This document shows, one piece after another, positions 55,945-64,000 of a stretch of DNA of 64,000 bases. This DNA comes from Bacteroidales bacterium. Lineage in GTDB: Bacteria > Bacteroidota > Bacteroidia > Bacteroidales > JAADJA01. The notes under the pieces are model-generated. The model did no database searches. It worked only from the letters and a program-made list of their open reading frames with translations, and was not told where the DNA came from. Location of the stretch: the NCBI GenBank assembly GCA_020052415.1, contig JAGVPB010000068.1:54299-118298 (forward strand), written 5' to 3'. Numbering within the stretch: position 1 is the first letter of the stretch; each line of letters opens with the position of its first letter. A program made the position numbers and the translations under genes.

Positions 55945-58900
55945 ATGAAAAAAATCTGGATATCATCTTTCCTGATTATGCTGGCCATCTTCGTATCAGC
56001 ACAGCAATGGAAAAACAATCTTCCCCAGGACAAAGTACAAAAAGGTGAACTGTCTTTTTACGACATTCAAAAAGCATTTAACGAATACTGGGAACCATAT
56101 TATGTGAAGGATGGGTATTATATAAATGAGTCAGGTGAAAAAGTGAAAGCTCCCGGATGGAAACTATTCAGGCGGTGGGAATGGTACTGGGAGAACAGAA
56201 TAAATCCCGTAACTGGTGAATTTCCTGCTACAACTGCCTGGGAAGAACTTCAAAAATATCTTAAGGGAAATCCCGGATCGAAAAGTACATCCGGAAGCTG
56301 GACGAGTTTGGGACCAAATTCAACAACAGGAGGATATGCAGGCCTTGGGAGATTAAATTGTGCCGGATTTGTTACGGGTGATAACAATACAATTTATGTT
56401 GGTTCAGCCTCCGGCGGCATCTGGAAAACTTCAAACGGAGGTTCCTCCTGGACAGCCTTAGGTGATCAAAATGCTGTACTGGGGGTGAGCGATATTGTCG
56501 TAATACCGGAATCAAATCCGCACATAATCTATATTGCTACGGGCGACAGGGATGGAGGCTCTATGTGGTCGTTGAGCGGCGGTCAAAATAACGACAATAA
56601 CAGTGTCGGCGTTTTAAAATCCATAGATGGAGGAGCAACTTGGAATTCAACAGGCTTATCTTTTACAACAAGCCAGCAACGAACGACAAACCGGATTTTA
56701 CTTGATCCGGTTGATAATAATATATTGTATGCCGCAACCTCAATTGGTTTATATAAAACCACAAACGCAGGTACAAACTGGACTTTGCTGACATCAACCC
56801 ATTTTATTGATCTGGAATTTAATCCCGGAACATCTGCCACCATTTACGGCTCTACCTGGAATGGTGACATTTACAGATCAATCAACAGTGGCGCTTCCTT
56901 TACTGCAACGCTGACTACTTCTTATTACAGAACTGAACTGGCAGTTTCACCAAATAATTCATCTATCGTTTATGCGGTTATTGCAAACAGCAGTGAGGCT
57001 CTGGCCGGCGTGTATAAATCAACCGATAACGGAGCTTCATTTACACAGGTTTTTAGCGGTTCAACAATAAATTTACTAAATTGGGACTGCAGCAGTACAA
57101 CTGTCGAAGGACAGGGAAGCTATGATTTATGCATTGCTGCCGACCCTACCAATGTGAATAATGTATTTGTCGGAGGTGTCAATACCTGGAAATCTACAAA
57201 CGGTGGCACTGCATGGAGCCTGACCAATCACTGGACATCCACATGGGGTTGTGGGGTAAGTGAAGTTCATGCTGACCAGCATTTTCTCGGTTATCAGAAT
57301 GGAACCGCTACCTTGTTTGAGGGCAATGATGGTGGATTTTATAGAACTACCAATAATGGTTCAACCTGGACACATCTTGGAAACGGATTGGTAACCAGCC
57401 AGATTTATCGCCTGGGTGTCGCTCAAACTGTTTCCAATGAAAATATCTGCGGGTTACAGGATAATGGAACAAAAGCTTATCTTTTAGGAGTATGGAGTGA
57501 TGAATTGGGTGGAGATGGGTTTGATTGCGCAATTGATTATGCCGATCATAACATCCTTTACGGTGAATTATATTACGGTGATATCAGAAGATCAACAACT
57601 CATGGGGCAAGCTGGACCACCATTACCACAGGACTTTCAGGCACCGGACATTGGTGTTCTCCAATCCTGATTGATCCGACTACGCATACAACCATTTATA
57701 TTGGGAAACAGGATGTTTTCAGATCAACAAATCAGGGAACTTCATGGACAAAAATCAGCACATGGGCAGGATCCACCCTTCGGTCGCTTGCAGTTGCTCC
57801 TTCCAATTCATTATATATTTATGCAGCTACCCAGAGTACATTATACCGGACGACAATAGGAGGTACTACCTGGTCAAATATCACCGGTACAATACCTGTC
57901 GGCTCCGGATATATCACTTCAATATGTGTTAAAAATAATGACCCTAACACCGTCTGGGTTTCCCTGGGAGGATATAATGCTACCAGGGTTTTTCAAACTA
58001 CCAATGGGGGTACAAACTGGACGGATATTTCCTCAGGCCTGCCATCAATTCCGGTTATGAGTGTAATTCAGAATAAACAAAACACATCCCAGGCTGAATT
58101 GTATGCAGGTACTGATGCGGGTGTTTATGTTAAGGTCGGATCAGCAAACTGGACATTGTTTTCGACTGGATTACCAAATGTTGTGGTAACGGATCTTGAC
58201 ATTTATTATGATGCTATTCCGGCCAATAGCCGTTTAAGAGCTGCAACTTACGGAAGGGGACTTTGGCAATCCGATTTATACAGCGAAGGCCTGCCTTATG
58301 CAAATTTCTCAGCAAATATTCTAACTCCGAATACCGGTGAAACTGTATCTTTTACCGATCTTTCCAATAATTCACCTACATCCTGGGCATGGTCTTTTGA
58401 TCCTGCAACAGTAACATATACAGGAGGCACAAATTCCGCGTCGCAGAATCCCCAGGTGCAATTTAATTCCAAAGGGCCTTTTTCTGTTACCCTTACTGCC
58501 ACAAATTCGTATGGTTCAGATGCTGAAACAAAAATCAATTATATCGTCGTTGGAACACCAGGTTTGTGGACAGGCACAACATCCACAGACTGGAATACAT
58601 CCGGCAACTGGGATAACCTGACTGTTCCAATAAGTACTAATAATGTCACCATACCCGCCGGTATTTCGAACTGGCCGACTTTTACGGGAAATTTTACAGT
58701 TGGCAACACCTGTGCTGACCTTAGTCTTCAGGGGGCTTCGCAAATGTCAGTTACAGGAGATTTAACCATTTCAGCAGGGAATCAATTATCTTGTGATGGA
58801 AATGCAATTATTCAGGCAGGAGGAAGCTGGACAAATAATGGCCTGTTCACTTCCGCGACATCCATTGTGGAATTTAACGGAAATTCAGCAAGCACAATTA

Positions 58901-60912
58901 CGGGGCCACCTGCACAAAATGTTATTTTTTATGATGGATTTGAAACCAATACCGGTTGGACATTATCCGGTGAATTTCAGAGGGGAGTGCCCGCAGGCCT
59001 GGGTGGTGAATATGGAAATCCGGATCCATCAACCGCTTATTCAGGAAGTAATATTCTGGGTGTTGATCTTACAGGTCTTGGAAGTGCTCCTGGTGATTAC
59101 GAAAATAACCTTTCCGACCATGCATATCAAGCGATTTCACCAACCATAAATTGCACTGGTTATACCAATGTTACTCTTAACTTTCAGCGGTGGCTCGGAC
59201 TTGAAGAAGCAACATACGATCATGGATATATTGATATAAGCAATAATAATGGTTCCTCCTGGACAGAGATTTGGTCAAATTCATCCACGGTGGAGGAATC
59301 ATCATGGGTACTTCAGCAACTTGACTTATCATCCTGGGCCGATAATCAAATGGAGGTTAAGATCAGATTTTGTCTCGGAATTACAGATGAAAGCTGGAGA
59401 TTCTGTGGCTGGAATATAGACGAATTGACGGTAACTGGTAACACTGCAGGCGCAGAAACCTTTTTCAATCTGTCAATTAATAAAAGTAATGCTCAAACAA
59501 TAACCAATGGAGATATTGATATCAGCAATAACCTGGTAATAGAACCGGGTGCATGGTTTACAAATGAAACAGGAAATACATTGAATGTAACTAATAACAT
59601 TCTTATTAAAGCCGATGCAACAGGCATGGGTTCATACATTGATAACGGAACAACAAATGTTACAGGTAATTCGACGGTTCAGCAATATATAATGTCCGAG
59701 CGATGGCACCTTGTTTCTCCACCGGTTGCGAGCGCCACGATTAATACCTATTTAAATATTTACCTCAAAGAGTATGACGAACCAACAAATTCATGGAATT
59801 ACCTTATTGAGCCAACCACGATTCCAATGAATGCCGGGCAGGGTTATTCAATATGGGCAGATGATTTTTATACGGGAAACACAACGGTAGAATTTATAAG
59901 CGGGAATTTGAATCATTCTGATTTGGTAATCAGTTCACTTGATTATACCCCGGCTTCACCAAAAGCGGGATTTAATCTTATTGGAAATCCTTTTCCGTGT
60001 GCAATTGATTGGAATACTGACTGGACCGCATCAAACCTGAGCGGATGGGCAGTGGTTTATGACAACGGAATTTATAAAGGCTGGCATCCGGCAGAAGGTG
60101 GGTATAATGGTAAAACAGATGGATTCATCCCGTCAACACAGGGATTTTGGGTGCGTGCGCTTAACAGTTTCGGATCCTTAACAATTCCGGCCGCTGAGCG
60201 TATTCATTCCAGCCTGGATTTTTATAAAGATGAACCTTTAAATACTTATCCGGTTATTAGGTTAAAAGCATTGGCAGGTGAATATTCCGATGAAACTGTT
60301 ATTTTATTCCATCCTGAGGGCACTGAAGGATTTGATGGATATTATGATCTTGAGAAATTTTTTAATGCAGAAGAATCAGTTCAGCTCTATTCCGTTGCCG
60401 GAGAGTTCCAATTCGCTTTTAATGTAATGCCTTCTGATTATAATGACAAGGTTATCCCAATCAGTTTTGAAAAAAATCAGGCTGGTATTTATCAGATAAT
60501 GGTTACCGCAATAGATTATTTTGATATCGAACAACACTTCTATCTGGAGGATATCTTAAATTCGGAATATATTGAATTGACTGAAGGGGATCTGATCAGT
60601 TTCGCACACAATCCTGTTAATGAGCCTCATCGGTTCAATATTCGGATAACTAAATCAAATTTAGGATCAGGTGAAATGATAAATGATGCCATTAGAATTT
60701 TTTCTGATGAGGATTGGGTTTATATTAAATTTCCTCAATTGGTCAGAAATGCAGAAATTAAAATTTATACTATGCTGGGACAGGAAATTTTCAATCAGGC
60801 CGGTTTTAATGAGCAGGAAATAAAAATAAAATTAAGGTCCCAGCAAGGATATTACATTGTAAATGTCCGGACCGGTGAACTTTTTTTGAGGAAGCACGTA
60901 TATATCAGGTAG
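55945..60912 (+). CDS. Secreted BNR/sortilin-type beta-propeller protein with PKD and T9SS tail
   Basis: A 1655-aa protein; signal peptide MKKIWISSFLIMLAIFVSAQ. Residues about 119-782 are ten or more propeller blades with the repeated (S/T)xDGGxTW-type motif (SNGGSSWTAL, TNAGTNWTLL, TNGGTNWTDI), as in sialidase BNR and VPS10 proteins, with no sialidase active-site signature recognised. A PKD domain (785-868), the GNW segment (873 on), a MAM-like domain (992-1168), the shared module (1172-1568, SERWHLVSPPV and GFNLIGNPFPC) and a T9SS sorting domain (1579-1655) follow. It lies 120 nt after the protease gene and ends in a terminator. The role is probably binding of protein or glycan; catalysis is not evident. 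Confidence 0.9.
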   Translation: MKKIWISSFLIMLAIFVSAQQWKNNLPQDKVQKGELSFYDIQKAFNEYWEPYYVKDGYYINESGEKVKAPGWKLFRRWEWYWENRINPVTGEFPATTAWEELQKYLKGNPGSKSTSGSWTSLGPNSTTGGYAGLGRLNCAGFVTGDNNTIYVGSASGGIWKTSNGGSSWTALGDQNAVLGVSDIVVIPESNPHIIYIATGDRDGGSMWSLSGGQNNDNNSVGVLKSIDGGATWNSTGLSFTTSQQRTTNRILLDPVDNNILYAATSIGLYKTTNAGTNWTLLTSTHFIDLEFNPGTSATIYGSTWNGDIYRSINSGASFTATLTTSYYRTELAVSPNNSSIVYAVIANSSEALAGVYKSTDNGASFTQVFSGSTINLLNWDCSSTTVEGQGSYDLCIAADPTNVNNVFVGGVNTWKSTNGGTAWSLTNHWTSTWGCGVSEVHADQHFLGYQNGTATLFEGNDGGFYRTTNNGSTWTHLGNGLVTSQIYRLGVAQTVSNENICGLQDNGTKAYLLGVWSDELGGDGFDCAIDYADHNILYGELYYGDIRRSTTHGASWTTITTGLSGTGHWCSPILIDPTTHTTIYIGKQDVFRSTNQGTSWTKISTWAGSTLRSLAVAPSNSLYIYAATQSTLYRTTIGGTTWSNITGTIPVGSGYITSICVKNNDPNTVWVSLGGYNATRVFQTTNGGTNWTDISSGLPSIPVMSVIQNKQNTSQAELYAGTDAGVYVKVGSANWTLFSTGLPNVVVTDLDIYYDAIPANSRLRAATYGRGLWQSDLYSEGLPYANFSANILTPNTGETVSFTDLSNNSPTSWAWSFDPATVTYTGGTNSASQNPQVQFNSKGPFSVTLTATNSYGSDAETKINYIVVGTPGLWTGTTSTDWNTSGNWDNLTVPISTNNVTIPAGISNWPTFTGNFTVGNTCADLSLQGASQMSVTGDLTISAGNQLSCDGNAIIQAGGSWTNNGLFTSATSIVEFNGNSASTITGPPAQNVIFYDGFETNTGWTLSGEFQRGVPAGLGGEYGNPDPSTAYSGSNILGVDLTGLGSAPGDYENNLSDHAYQAISPTINCTGYTNVTLNFQRWLGLEEATYDHGYIDISNNNGSSWTEIWSNSSTVEESSWVLQQLDLSSWADNQMEVKIRFCLGITDESWRFCGWNIDELTVTGNTAGAETFFNLSINKSNAQTITNGDIDISNNLVIEPGAWFTNETGNTLNVTNNILIKADATGMGSYIDNGTTNVTGNSTVQQYIMSERWHLVSPPVASATINTYLNIYLKEYDEPTNSWNYLIEPTTIPMNAGQGYSIWADDFYTGNTTVEFISGNLNHSDLVISSLDYTPASPKAGFNLIGNPFPCAIDWNTDWTASNLSGWAVVYDNGIYKGWHPAEGGYNGKTDGFIPSTQGFWVRALNSFGSLTIPAAERIHSSLDFYKDEPLNTYPVIRLKALAGEYSDETVILFHPEGTEGFDGYYDLEKFFNAEESVQLYSVAGEFQFAFNVMPSDYNDKVIPISFEKNQAGIYQIMVTAIDYFDIEQHFYLEDILNSEYIELTEGDLISFAHNPVNEPHRFNIRITKSNLGSGEMINDAIRIFSDEDWVYIKFPQLVRNAEIKIYTMLGQEIFNQAGFNEQEIKIKLRSQQGYYIVNVRTGELFLRKHVYIR

Positions 60913-61285
60913 ATTTTTTTATAAAGGGAATGTGAGAGCCTCCGGAAAATTTTCCGGGGGCTTTATTAGGCTTTTTGATAACAAAAATAATTAGGACATG
61001 TTAAAAGGTTGTTTTAACCATAAAGACAAAGACATGCAAAGATAGACCTCAGTTCTTTAAATCATAGTGTTCATGTTTTGAGTAACTAACGTATTAAATA
61101 ATTATAAAAAAAAAATGAGATTTAATTTCCAATTGAATTATATTAACTAAATTTGTAAACTTAAAAAATTGTGCATCGTCTGACAAATAATTTTAATTGT
61201 TTTGATTGTTACCTAATTATAAACAGGGTTTTAGTGCATGTTGTTTTATGAGAAAAATTCACATTTATAAAAAAATCAATCCTAT
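60913..61285. other. Intergenic region with terminator and AT-rich leader
   Basis: No gene. The left end holds the terminator of the propeller gene (60937-60962). The rest is AT-rich. A TAAATTTG motif at 61148-61155 fits TAnnTTTG but is 130 nt from the next ATG with no TTG at the right distance, so it is a weak promoter candidate with an implied long leader. Confidence 0.5.
60937..60962 (+). terminator. Rho-independent terminator of the propeller protein gene
   Basis: A 13-bp inverted repeat (AGCCTCCGGAAAA against TTTTCCGGGGGCT, one G-T wobble) starts 24 nt after the stop codon and is followed by TTTATT. The symmetry is nearly perfect, though the T-run is short. Confidence 0.75.
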
Positions 61286-64000
61286 ATGAAACTACAACTT
61301 ACTTTTCAAAAATTGTTTGTCCTCGCAGGTATAGTCCTGTCGGGGCCAACTATGTTCAACGCCAATGCCCAGACTGAGCTTTGGGACATGACCAACCAGG
61401 GAGGGAATGGAAACGGCGTCATTTTTAAAACCGATGCCAGTGGCGGAACCCAGAGTGTCGAATACAAATTTGGGGATAATCCTGGCAGTAGTCCAGTGTA
61501 TATAAAATTGTGCGAGGCGGCCAACGGAAAACTTTACGGGATGACAAGTGGTGGAGGGGCGACCGGCTCCGGTGTATTGTTTGAATACGATCCTGATGCC
61601 GGTACCTATACCAAAAAATTTGATTTTGGAGGTACGGCATTCGGAACTTCTCCCCAGGGAAGATTGGTAGAAGCCTCTACAGGGCTACTTTATGGAATGA
61701 CATCTTCAGGAGGAACAAACGGTTTTGGTGTTTTGTTTGAATACAATTATAATACATCAACGTTTACAAAAAAATTGGATTTTAGCGGTGCTTCTAATGG
61801 AAGACAACCTTATGGTGGATTGGTCCTCGCTTCTAATGGAATGCTTTATGGGATGACAAGAATTGGCGGGGCAAACAATTTAGGTGTATTATTTGAATAC
61901 GATTATGTTAACGATATCTTCATAAATAAATTTGATTTTGATGGTACTGCAAATGGAAGTAGTCCCTATGGAAATTTGGTTGAAGCCTCAACCAATGGTA
62001 TGCTATATGGAATGACAAGAAGTGGCGGGGCATACAATTTAGGTGTTTTATTCGAATGGGATTTTAGCACCGATGCCTTTGCAAATATATTTGATTTTGA
62101 CGGCGCAACTATTGGAAGTTACCCTTCCGGGAGTTTGGTTGAGGCTGACAACAGCAAACTTTACGGGATGACTTACAACGGAGGGTCCTATAATTATGGT
62201 GTTTTGTTTGAATTTGACCCTTCCAATTATAATTACACTACAATATTTGAATTCGATGGTTCTTCAAGCGGAAGTAATCCTTATGGTAGTTTGACGCTGG
62301 CATCCAACAGCATGCTTTATGGTATGACTTTTTCGGGAGGGGCAAATAATTTTGGAGTATTGTTTGAATATGACATCAACAGTTTCTCATTCACCAATAA
62401 GGTTGATTTCGATGACACAAGCAAAGGGCGTAATCCCAAGGGAGCTCTAATTCAGGCCTCTGACCAACTACTTTATGGTGTGACATTGAATGGAGGAACC
62501 AGCAGTTCCGGTGTTTTATTTGAATACAACCCTGCTACCTCCACTTATACCAAAAAACTGGATTTCAATATTGCACCCAATGGCAAATCACCTTTTGGAA
62601 GTTTAGTTCAGGCCTACAATGGAAAATTTTATGGGATGACAAATTCAGGCGGGGCAAACTCTTTAGGAGTTTTATTTGAATACGACCCTGCCACCTCCAC
62701 CTACACCAAAAAATTGGATTTCGCAGGCACGAGCAATGGAAGTAATCCTTACGGAAGTCTGATACAGGCTTTTAACAGTAAACTCTACGGGATGACCTAT
62801 TCCGGTGGAACAAATGGCTCAGGTGTTTTATTTGAATACGACCCTGCCACCTCCACCTACACCAAAAAACTGGATTTTGACGGCTCTTCCTATGGCAGCA
62901 ATCCGTTTGGAAGTTTGGTTCAGGCCTCCAACGGGAAACTTTACGGAATGACATTTCAGGGAGGAACTAGTAGTAAAGGTGTTCTCTTTGAATACGATCC
63001 CGCCACTTCCACTTTTACCAAAAAAGTGGACTTTACTGGCTCTTCTAATGGGAGTAGTCCTTACGGATGTTTGGTACAAGCATCCAATGGGAAACTTTAC
63101 GGAATGACTAACCTGGGCGGGACCAGCACTTACGGTGTACTATTTGAATTCGACCCTGCCACGTCAACCTATACTAAAAAAGTTGATTTTACCGGCACTG
63201 CCAATGGAAGAAGTCCTTACGGAAGTTTAATACAAGCCCCCGACGGGAAACTCTATGGAATGACCTCTTTGGGTGGATCAAGTAATTTTGGGGTTTTGTT
63301 TGAATACGACCCTGCTACCTCAACATACAATAATGAACTGAATTTTACCGGCACCACCAATGGAAGAAATCCTTACGGGAGTTTAATATTAGCTCCAAAC
63401 GGAAACCTTTACGGGATGACTTTACAGGGAGGTACAAACTCTTTAGGTGTGATGTTTGAATACGATCCGGCGACTAACACCTACACAAAAAAGCTGGATT
63501 TCGATGGATTTAACGGCAGCAGGCCATATTATTCCCAGAATACCGTTGTTTCAAATACTACCTGGACTGGTGCTGTTAGTACCGACTGGAGCACAGCGGG
63601 CAACTGGAGCCCCTCCGGAGTACCCTCTGGTTTTTCTCTAGCCACTATTCCGGTCGTTTCGAATTTACCTCATATCACGACTACTGTTGCATCGCCTTCA
63701 GTTTGCAAACACCTCACCATCGCCTCCGGTTCAAGGGTAACTATTGATCCGGGTAAAGCCCTTACTATTGATGGCGTTCTTACTAACAATGCCGGTAACT
63801 ACGGAATGGTAATTGAGTCGGATGCTACCGGTACGGGTTCTCTCATTAACAATACTCCCGGGGTGGATTCAAGAGTTGAAAGATTTTTAACTCATTCGAA
63901 ATGGCATTTTATAGGTATGCCTGTTGAAAGCGGCGTGGCAGGAGTATTCCATTTGCCATCCGGCCATTCGGATATCTGGTTGAGAACGCATATTGAATCC
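61286..64000 (+). CDS. Secreted repeat protein (52-residue propeller-like repeats), runs off the window
   Basis: A partial gene with at least 905 codons and no stop in the window. Signal peptide about 1-28 (MKLQLTFQKLFVLAGIVLSG). Fourteen tandem units of about 52 residues (about 35-748) share the core GVLFEYDPATSTYTKKLDF, then a Gly/Ser turn, then SLVQASNGKLYGMT. This matches the GloVer-type tandem repeat pattern and probably folds as beta-propeller blades. The repeats end in the GNW segment (about 757, WTGAVSTDWSTAGNW) and the start of the same C-terminal module as the two preceding genes (WHFIGMPVESGV). A T9SS tail is expected beyond the window. Function unknown. Confidence 0.85.
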   Translation, partial: MKLQLTFQKLFVLAGIVLSGPTMFNANAQTELWDMTNQGGNGNGVIFKTDASGGTQSVEYKFGDNPGSSPVYIKLCEAANGKLYGMTSGGGATGSGVLFEYDPDAGTYTKKFDFGGTAFGTSPQGRLVEASTGLLYGMTSSGGTNGFGVLFEYNYNTSTFTKKLDFSGASNGRQPYGGLVLASNGMLYGMTRIGGANNLGVLFEYDYVNDIFINKFDFDGTANGSSPYGNLVEASTNGMLYGMTRSGGAYNLGVLFEWDFSTDAFANIFDFDGATIGSYPSGSLVEADNSKLYGMTYNGGSYNYGVLFEFDPSNYNYTTIFEFDGSSSGSNPYGSLTLASNSMLYGMTFSGGANNFGVLFEYDINSFSFTNKVDFDDTSKGRNPKGALIQASDQLLYGVTLNGGTSSSGVLFEYNPATSTYTKKLDFNIAPNGKSPFGSLVQAYNGKFYGMTNSGGANSLGVLFEYDPATSTYTKKLDFAGTSNGSNPYGSLIQAFNSKLYGMTYSGGTNGSGVLFEYDPATSTYTKKLDFDGSSYGSNPFGSLVQASNGKLYGMTFQGGTSSKGVLFEYDPATSTFTKKVDFTGSSNGSSPYGCLVQASNGKLYGMTNLGGTSTYGVLFEFDPATSTYTKKVDFTGTANGRSPYGSLIQAPDGKLYGMTSLGGSSNFGVLFEYDPATSTYNNELNFTGTTNGRNPYGSLILAPNGNLYGMTLQGGTNSLGVMFEYDPATNTYTKKLDFDGFNGSRPYYSQNTVVSNTTWTGAVSTDWSTAGNWSPSGVPSGFSLATIPVVSNLPHITTTVASPSVCKHLTIASGSRVTIDPGKALTIDGVLTNNAGNYGMVIESDATGTGSLINNTPGVDSRVERFLTHSKWHFIGMPVESGVAGVFHLPSGHSDIWLRTHIES
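61390..63530 (+). repeat. Fourteen-unit intragenic tandem repeat, about 156 bp per unit
   Basis: The GV[LIM]F codons begin at 61418, 61574 and then about every 156 bases to 63449; from 61574 to 63449 is 1875 bp for 12 steps, so the period is 156 with one codon gained. Middle units (62660-63080) are nearly identical in sequence and outer units are diverged, the pattern of expansion from the middle. It is in frame throughout. Confidence 0.85.

Noticed and set aside
61390..63530. Repeats considered as a non-coding satellite or CRISPR
   Set aside because: The period is a multiple of three, the frame stays open and the translated units are conserved, so it is a protein repeat.
1..64000. tRNA, rRNA and complete insertion sequences
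   Set aside because: I looked for cloverleaf-like and transposase sequences and found none that I could support.

Overview
The window looks like a chromosomal segment from a Bacteroidota bacterium, most likely an uncultured relative of the Bacteroidales/Marinilabiliales type. The basis is internal. Eight very different secreted proteins end in, or are inferred to end in, type IX secretion (T9SS, Por) C-terminal sorting domains. GEVED, carboxypeptidase-regulatory-like, PKD, Fn3 and BACON-like modules are abundant. A MurF-alanine racemase fusion, a TonB-dependent receptor with an N-terminal regulatory-like domain, and an exosortase are present. Several starts are preceded by the Bacteroidota promoter motif (TTG, 20-21 nt, TAnnTTTG) and lack Shine-Dalgarno sequences. 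No rRNA, tRNA, CRISPR array or complete insertion sequence was seen.

Layout. (1) 1-4481: a small element with terminal inverted repeats, an outer-membrane protein with a metal-binding tail, a thioredoxin-like T9SS protein and an ABC-F ATPase. (2) 4585-21963: four large T9SS cargo genes on the minus strand (888, 1710, 1664 and 810 aa) with an aldehyde dehydrogenase between the third and fourth. The first three share a C-terminal block of about 650 aa and differ in their N-terminal parts. (3) 22116-28178: a lipoprotein, a LuxE-family protein, an SRAP/YedK protein, an orphan UmuC polymerase, a leucyl aminopeptidase and an AT-rich orphan gene, separated by degenerate repeat spacers. (4) 28580-35117: pdxA, a murF-alr fusion, a family 2 glycosyltransferase, an exosortase, and a basic multi-pass membrane protein that starts at TTG.

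(5) 35114-42224: one tightly packed minus-strand operon, XRE regulator - ORF6N protein - type III methylase - type III restriction subunit - RNase R, in which the restriction gene overlaps the RNase R gene by 4 nt. (6) 42458-50770: a TonB-dependent receptor, an MMPL/RND exporter - rmlA - polyprenyl synthetase cluster, and a phosphofructokinase carrying pyrophosphate-type residues. (7) 50947-64000: three consecutive giant plus-strand secreted proteins: a subtilisin-like protease, a BNR/sortilin-type beta-propeller protein, and a protein of fourteen 52-residue repeats that runs off the window. All three lead into the same kind of C-terminal module despite unrelated N-termini.

The most unusual content is these two modular secretome clusters, where a fixed C-terminal block appears joined to different functional heads. 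The compact restriction-modification operon that runs into RNase R, and the exosortase facing a basic membrane protein, also deserve attention. No T9SS machinery genes lie in the window, so the cargo must use machinery encoded elsewhere.
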